The translations under genes and the position numbers were made by a program. The notes beneath the pieces were generated by a model that ran no database searches, had not been told where the DNA came from, and saw only the letters and a list, made by a program, of their open reading frames with translations. Positions 1-2,657 of a stretch of 5,150 nt of DNA are shown in pieces; the stretch's first letter is position 1, and each line of letters starts with the position of its first letter. Source of the stretch: Cyanobacteria bacterium UBA1186 (lineage in GTDB: Bacteria; Cyanobacteriota; Vampirovibrionia; Gastranaerophilales; Gastranaerophilaceae); contig DBYM01000067.1 in NCBI GenBank assembly GCA_002309875.1, positions 1 through 5,150 on the forward strand. Reading direction: 5' to 3'.

Positions 1-5
1 CTGTG

Positions 6-25
6 TCTCCCCTCACAAGGGGAGA
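6..25. repeat. Perfect GC-rich hairpin, outer module of left composite repeat
   Basis: An 8-bp perfect stem (6-13 TCTCCCCT with 18-25 AGGGGAGA) closes a 4-nt CACA loop and is followed by TATAATTTT. The core CTCCCCTCACAAGG resembles CTCCCTCACAAAGG read on the - strand of the module at 2353-2366, so I treat it as one part of a dispersed composite repeat. It could also act as a weak terminator for a gene left of the window, because a T-rich stretch follows, but that stretch is interrupted by A residues. The window edge hides what lies upstream. Confidence 0.6.
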
Positions 26-38
26 TATAATTTTCCCG
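26..38. repeat. 13-nt direct repeat, copy 1
   Basis: TATAATTTTCCCG here is repeated exactly at 128-140, so the two copies flank the heptamer array. The second copy contains the -10 box of prfA. This first copy also contains TATAAT but lacks the upstream TG of an extended -10. The pair could be a target-site duplication left by insertion of the array, or the product of a local duplication. Sequence alone does not decide between these. Confidence 0.6.
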
Positions 39-49
39 CACACTTCATT

Positions 50-117
50 TACTCCTCACTACTCACCATTTACCCCTCACCATTTACCCCTCACCATTTA
101 CCCCTCACTATTCACTA
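50..117 (+). repeat. Heptamer tandem array (CACTATT family), left copy
   Basis: In a constant 7-nt register from position 50 the units are TACTCCT, CACTACT, three CACCATT-TACCCCT pairs, then CACTATT and a partial CACTA. The three pairs form a 14-nt higher-order repeat at 64-77, 78-91 and 92-105, identical in all copies, which points to recent unit duplication. The same unit family occurs in reverse complement at 2281-2322. The segment has no coding potential. It ends about ten bases before the prfA -10 box, so array expansion or contraction would change what lies at the -35 position. Confidence 0.85.
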
Positions 118-124
118 ATGTTTG

Positions 125-133
125 TGTTATAAT
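125..133 (+). promoter_or_regulatory. Extended -10 promoter of prfA
   Basis: TGT precedes a perfect TATAAT (128-133), giving an extended -10 element. The -35 position (about 105-110) falls in the heptamer array and reads TCACTA, a poor match to TTGACA, so the promoter would depend on the TG extension. The predicted start near 140 leaves a leader of about 20 nt containing the ribosome binding site. The 12-nt string TTTGTGTTATAA (121-132) recurs exactly before orphan gene B (1784-1795), suggesting a shared promoter type. Confidence 0.65.
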
Positions 134-140
134 TTTCCCG
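128..140. repeat. 13-nt direct repeat, copy 2
   Basis: TATAATTTTCCCG is identical to positions 26-38, with a 102-nt offset. It spans the prfA -10 box and the predicted transcription start, so the duplication that created the pair also duplicated core promoter sequence. Confidence 0.6.
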
Positions 141-159
141 TAAGGACGAGGATTTTTTT

Positions 160-1242
160 ATGAAAGACATGTTGGATAAAATTATTCAGATTGAAAAGAA
201 ATATATTGAGTTGGGCGAAACCCTCTCAGACCCTGCTGTTATTCAGGATTACAACAGATTCAGGGATTTGTCAAAGCAGAGAAAATCAATGGAAGAAACC
301 GTTCAACTTTATTACGATTGGAAAAAAGCGGTTGATTCGATTGAAGATGCCAAACTGATGTTCCACGAAGAAAAAGACGAGGAAATGAAGGCTTTCCTGA
401 AGGCTGAAATCGAAGAAAACGAGGCAAAACTTCCTCAGTATGAAGAAAGAATGAAGGTACTTCTTCTTCCGCGCGACCCGATGGACGACAAAGATATTAT
501 GCTTGAAATCAGAGGGGGTGCAGGCGGTGATGAGGCAAACATTTTTGCGGGCGATTTGACGAGAATGTATCTCAAGTATGCCGACAAACAGGGTTGGCAG
601 ACTCAAATCCTTTCCAAAACCGAATGCGAAGCGGGCGGTTATTCCGAAATAATTATTTCAATCAAAGGTGATGCGGTTTATTCAAGGCTTAAATACGAAT
701 CGGGCGTACACCGTGTTCAGCGTGTTCCCGAAACCGAATCACAGGGAAGAGTCCACACTTCAACCGCAACCGTTGCCGTTATGCCCGAAGTCGATGATGT
801 CGAAATCGAAATCAGGCCTGAGGATATTGAAATGTCAACTGCACGCTCGGGCGGCGCAGGCGGTCAGAACGTAAACAAGGTTGAAACCGCCGCAAGACTT
901 TTCCACAAACCTACGGGAATAATGATTTTCTGTACCGAAGAACGTTCCCAATTGCAGAACAAAGAACGTGCAATGCAGATTTTGAAGGCAAAACTTTACG
1001 ATTTGGAAGTTCAGAAGCAGATGCAGGAAATTACCGACCTAAGACGTTCTCAGGTCGGAACGGGGGACAGAAGCGAACGCATCAGAACGTATAACTTCCC
1101 TCAGGGACGTCTTACCGACCACAGAATCGGCCAAAACCTCAACGTATGGACGGTTATCGACGGCGATATGGACGAATTAATCAATCTCCTTATTGAATAC
1201 GACCAAAAACTTAAACTCGAAAAACTTGCCGAAGTCGGTTAG
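160..1242 (+). CDS. prfA: Peptide chain release factor 1 (RF1)
   Basis: RF1 recognises UAA and UAG in the ribosomal A site and triggers hydrolysis of peptidyl-tRNA. The 360-aa product has the usual family length. Residues 1-100 form the helical N-terminal domain. The PxT stop-codon reading motif is PET at 190-192, within RVPETESQGRVHTS, which separates RF1 from RF2 (SPF). The catalytic GGQ is at 234-236 in SGGAGGQNVNKVE; its Gln is normally methylated by PrmC. The ATG at 160 is chosen because GAGG (148-151) lies 8 nt upstream. Met4 (169) aligns better with the usual MLDK start but is too far from that site. The gene ends in TAG, a codon read by RF1 itself. No terminator follows; 57 nt separate it from orphan gene A. 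prmC, a frequent downstream partner, is not adjacent. All key residues are present, so it should be functional. Confidence 0.98.
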   Translation: MKDMLDKIIQIEKKYIELGETLSDPAVIQDYNRFRDLSKQRKSMEETVQLYYDWKKAVDSIEDAKLMFHEEKDEEMKAFLKAEIEENEAKLPQYEERMKVLLLPRDPMDDKDIMLEIRGGAGGDEANIFAGDLTRMYLKYADKQGWQTQILSKTECEAGGYSEIIISIKGDAVYSRLKYESGVHRVQRVPETESQGRVHTSTATVAVMPEVDDVEIEIRPEDIEMSTARSGGAGGQNVNKVETAARLFHKPTGIMIFCTEERSQLQNKERAMQILKAKLYDLEVQKQMQEITDLRRSQVGTGDRSERIRTYNFPQGRLTDHRIGQNLNVWTVIDGDMDELINLLIEYDQKLKLEKLAEVG

Positions 1243-1264
1243 CAAAAAAAAATATTTTCGGTTT

Positions 1265-1293
1265 TATAATCATTGTTGGCTAATCCAAAGGAG
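1265..1293 (+). promoter_or_regulatory. -10 box and strong ribosome binding site of orphan gene A
   Basis: A perfect TATAAT lies at 1265-1270, preceded by TTT rather than TG, and no convincing -35 box lies 16-18 nt upstream. AAAGGAG (1287-1293) is a near-ideal Shine-Dalgarno sequence 6 nt before the ATG at 1300, and it decides that start over an in-frame TTG at 1273, which has no ribosome binding site. Read-through from prfA is also possible, since no terminator intervenes. Confidence 0.5.
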
Positions 1294-1299
1294 ATAATA

Positions 1300-1734
1300 A
1301 TGAAAGTTAACGGTATTAATGATAATACGAATTTCGGAGCATTAAACGATGTCCGCTGCGTCGGCAAGTTCAGAACTCATGTTCTTAAAGCGGACGAGAT
1401 ACTTAGCAGTGTTTATGAAAACACAAAGTTTCAGGAATTCTGCAAACGCTGGGACGTTGATTTGGTATTAAATACCCGCAATTTCGGCTACACCGGAATG
1501 GCATCTGACCTCATGCTCTTTTACAGAAAAGCAAGAAATTACAAAAACGATTTTATTAAAAAATTATTCTATAATTTTACGAGCAGTAAACTGATTTCAA
1601 TTTCCGGCCACGGGCATGATTTTGAGGAGTCAGTCGAAGAATTGGACAAATATATTGGGCAACGCGGTGCGTTGAGTGCACGAATTGACCATGCGAATAA
1701 AGTTGCCGATAAAAGGGCAGGAAGAAAGCACTAA
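1300..1734 (+). CDS. Orphan protein A with N-terminal NFG tag, unknown function
   Basis: This 144-aa protein is not recognised. It begins MKVNGINDNTNFGALNDV. The first 13 residues follow M-x-V-x-x-I-x-x-N-x-N-F-G, a pattern also seen at the start of orphan protein B (1849-2271), although the rest of the two proteins shows no similarity that I can see. A second NFG occurs at residues 61-63. No signal peptide or membrane segment is evident, so the protein is probably soluble. The middle is rich in aromatic and basic residues (about 86-106), followed by SISGHGHDFEES, and the C-terminus is strongly basic (KVADKRAGRKH). Cys20 and Cys48 do not form an obvious metal motif. A strong ribosome binding site, an own -10 box and a strong terminator at 1762-1786 indicate a real, separately expressed gene. 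The HGH triplet is not enough to call an enzyme. I have seen similar short N-terminal tags in Gastranaerophilales proteomes, but that is recollection only. Confidence 0.8.
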   Translation: MKVNGINDNTNFGALNDVRCVGKFRTHVLKADEILSSVYENTKFQEFCKRWDVDLVLNTRNFGYTGMASDLMLFYRKARNYKNDFIKKLFYNFTSSKLISISGHGHDFEESVEELDKYIGQRGALSARIDHANKVADKRAGRKH

Positions 1735-1761
1735 TGAAAAAATAAGAATCATGTAAATATT

Positions 1762-1786
1762 AAAGGGCAGTAAATGCCCTTTTTTT
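1762..1786 (+). terminator. Rho-independent terminator after orphan gene A
   Basis: AAAGGGCA (1762-1769) pairs perfectly with TGCCCTTT (1775-1782) around the 5-nt loop GTAAA, and an unbroken run of seven T residues covers 1780-1786. It should end transcription from prfA and orphan gene A. The T-run leads straight into the extended -10 promoter of the next gene. There is no strong T-run in the other direction, so it is probably one-way. Confidence 0.92.
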
Positions 1787-1787
1787 G

Positions 1788-1796
1788 TGTTATAAA
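1788..1796 (+). promoter_or_regulatory. Extended -10 promoter of orphan gene B
   Basis: TGT precedes TATAAA (1791-1796). The preceding TTTGTGTTATAA (1784-1795) is identical over 12 nt to the prfA promoter. The -35 position (about 1768-1773) lies in the terminator hairpin and is a poor match. The predicted start near 1803 gives a leader of about 45 nt with TTAAGG (1837-1842) 6 nt before the ATG. As no clear promoter was found directly before ylxR, this promoter may also drive ylxR and infB. Confidence 0.55.
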
Positions 1797-1848
1797 TAAA
1801 TAAGTTAAATATTAGGATATTGTGTAAAAAGAAAGGTTAAGGCAAAAG

Positions 1849-2271
1849 ATGCAAGTTCAAAAAGTACAATCCAATCAGCCGAATTTTGGAACGGAAGTAT
1901 ATTTTCAGTACGGGACAAAGGCACTTCTCGACAAATCTCCGGCAAAACGTAAATTCGTTAAGCAGATAAATGCGCTGAGAAACAACGGTATGAATGATGT
2001 TTTTGTTCTGAAACACTGCGGGAACGGAGAATTGGAGGACATATCACTTTACGGTGTCGTTTTTGAGAAGAAGGGAAACAAAGTTCTGAGAACACCGTTT
2101 GGGATTTTCGACATGCTTCTCACGAAGTTTCATAACTACAGCCTAAAGAATGACAAATATACCGACAGACATGCCAATCTGTTAAAAATCTACGACGAAG
2201 CAAAGAATAAATATGAGATGCGTCAAATAACGGAAAATGCATACAAAAGTGAAGTGAGTAAGGTGAGTTAG
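1849..2271 (+). CDS. Orphan protein B with N-terminal NFG tag, repeat-derived C-terminus
   Basis: This 140-aa protein is not recognised. It begins MQVQKVQSNQPNFGTEVY, matching the tag of orphan protein A: Val at 3, a second aliphatic residue at 6, Asn at 9, then NFG at 12-14. The body looks soluble: a basic stretch (KSPAKRKFVKQI, about 29-40), a probable beta-rich middle (FVLKHCGNGELEDISLYGVVF) and a charged helical C-terminal part. I see no signal peptide, membrane segment or catalytic motif. The start is supported by TTAAGG 6 nt upstream and an extended -10 promoter. The last codons (encoding EVSKVS) and the TAG stop lie inside a GTGAGTAAG/GTGAGTTAG repeat that continues downstream, so the natural C-terminus has probably been replaced or trimmed by the repeat. 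It may still be functional, because the change affects only the last few residues. Confidence 0.75.
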   Translation: MQVQKVQSNQPNFGTEVYFQYGTKALLDKSPAKRKFVKQINALRNNGMNDVFVLKHCGNGELEDISLYGVVFEKKGNKVLRTPFGIFDMLLTKFHNYSLKNDKYTDRHANLLKIYDEAKNKYEMRQITENAYKSEVSKVS

Positions 2272-2322
2272 GTGAATTTAGTGAGTAGTGAATAGTGAGT
2301 AGTGAGTAGTGAATAGTGAATA
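2254..2322 (-). repeat. Heptamer tandem array (CACTATT family), right copy in inverse orientation
   Basis: Six perfect-register heptamers GTGARTA occupy 2281-2322 (G, A, G, G, A, A at the variable position), preceded by three looser 8-9 nt relatives (2254, 2263, 2272) that overlap the end of orphan gene B. Read on the - strand the units are TATTCAC/TACTCAC, the same family as the array at 50-117. TAGTGAATAGTGAG (2286-2299) is the exact reverse complement of 104-117. The + strand frames are full of TAG and TGA stops. The - strand frames are open, which produces misleading Ser/Leu/Thr-rich reading frames. Confidence 0.88.
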
Positions 2323-2333
2323 GAGGATTTCTT

Positions 2334-2381
2334 CCCCGCCCCGACAAAATGACCTTTGTGAGGGAGGGGGCAGGGGTGGGG
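2334..2381 (+). repeat. GC-rich hairpin and G-quadruplex-type motif, outer module of right composite repeat
   Basis: CCCCGCCCC (2334-2342) can pair with GGGGTGGGG (2373-2381), nine pairs with one G-U in RNA. Inside, ACAAA (2344-2348) pairs with TTTGT (2355-2359) around ATGACC. Positions 2362-2381 hold four G-runs (3, 5, 4 and 4 G) with loops of 1, 2 and 1 nt, which fits the canonical G-quadruplex pattern on the mRNA-like strand. The hairpin and the quadruplex compete for the same G residues. The structure ends 24 nt before the ylxR start. No T-run follows, so it is not a standard terminator. Read on the - strand, part of it (CTCCCTCACAAAGG) resembles the hairpin at 6-25. Confidence 0.7.
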
Positions 2382-2405
2382 TAAACAGAGGTAATAAAAA
2401 GATAA

Positions 2406-2657
2406 GTGAAAAATCTGCGCAAATGTATTTCCTGCGGTGAGTACAAAGACCGCAGCGAGATGATTAAAATTACAAAGGAACACAAGAGCGGAAATGCGGT
2501 TATAAATCCAAATTCCGTTACATTTGGCAGATCTGCATATCTTTGTTATAATCAAGAATGTATTAATAAGGCAATGAAAGGATTAAATAAATCTCTTAAA
2601 TTGAAACTCACGAAGGACGAGTTGAAAGGGTTACTTGATGGACAACTTAAGGGTTAG
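2406..2657 (+). CDS. ylxR: YlxR family RNA-binding protein (DUF448)
   Basis: This 83-aa protein has the family layout. RKCISCGE near the N-terminus (C7, C10) is followed by the basic strand region, the signature GRSAYLCYNQEC (41-52; more often GRGAYLC) and a Lys/Leu-rich helical tail. The two Cys pairs (7/10 and 47/52) could bind a metal, an inference from spacing. Family members are small RNA-binding proteins of the nusA-infB operon; in Bacillus, YlxR has been reported to modulate RNase P (RnpM). The GTG start is forced: TAA lies immediately upstream in frame, and the next in-frame ATG would lose CISCG. The only ribosome binding site candidate, GAGG (2388-2391), is 14 nt upstream, unusually far, next to the GC-rich structure. 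The gene overlaps infB by 20 nt, which suggests translational coupling. nusA is not directly upstream as usual; orphan gene B and a repeat are there instead. Confidence 0.93.
   Translation: MKNLRKCISCGEYKDRSEMIKITKEHKSGNAVINPNSVTFGRSAYLCYNQECINKAMKGLNKSLKLKLTKDELKGLLDGQLKG
2524..2552 (+). promoter_or_regulatory. Candidate internal promoter for infB inside ylxR
   Basis: TTGGCA (2524-2529, one mismatch to TTGACA) and a perfect TATAAT (2547-2552) are separated by exactly 17 nt, and TGT before the -10 makes it extended. This is the best promoter match on this strand in the window. The predicted start is near 2559, about 80 nt before infB. The motif lies in the codons for the conserved FGRSAYLCYN region, so codon constraint could produce part of it by chance. 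It would let infB be expressed apart from ylxR. Confidence 0.5.
2624..2637 (+). promoter_or_regulatory. Ribosome binding site of infB within ylxR
   Basis: GAAAGGG (2624-2630) lies 7 nt before the ATG at 2638 and sets the infB start inside the last codons of ylxR. The resulting N-terminus (MDNLRVSELAKEI) fits the IF-2 family start, which supports the overlap. Confidence 0.75.

Noticed and set aside
50..117. Tandem repeats resembling a CRISPR array
   Set aside because: Units are 7 or 14 nt, directly adjacent, with no unique spacers, and there are no cas genes in view.
1243..1262. A-run followed by AAAATATTTT after prfA as a terminator
   Set aside because: The only symmetry is short and purely AT, with no GC stem and no T-run of proper length.
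1273..1299. Earlier TTG start for orphan gene A
   Set aside because: It has no ribosome binding site and would start next to the -10 box. ATG 1300 has AAAGGAG at 6 nt and keeps the NFG tag at the proper distance from the N-terminus.
1606..1620. HGHD in orphan protein A as a metal-enzyme active site
   Set aside because: A single His-Gly-His-Asp string without any supporting family motif or further conserved residues is too weak to assign an activity.
2120..2555. Open frames on the - strand over the repeat, giving Ser/Leu/Thr/His/Tyr-rich peptides
   Set aside because: The heptamer units lack stops in - strand frames, so the openness is a by-product of the repeat. The peptides show repeat-derived HYSLLT and PHPCPLP strings typical of spurious repeat translations, and the frames lie opposite orphan gene B and ylxR.
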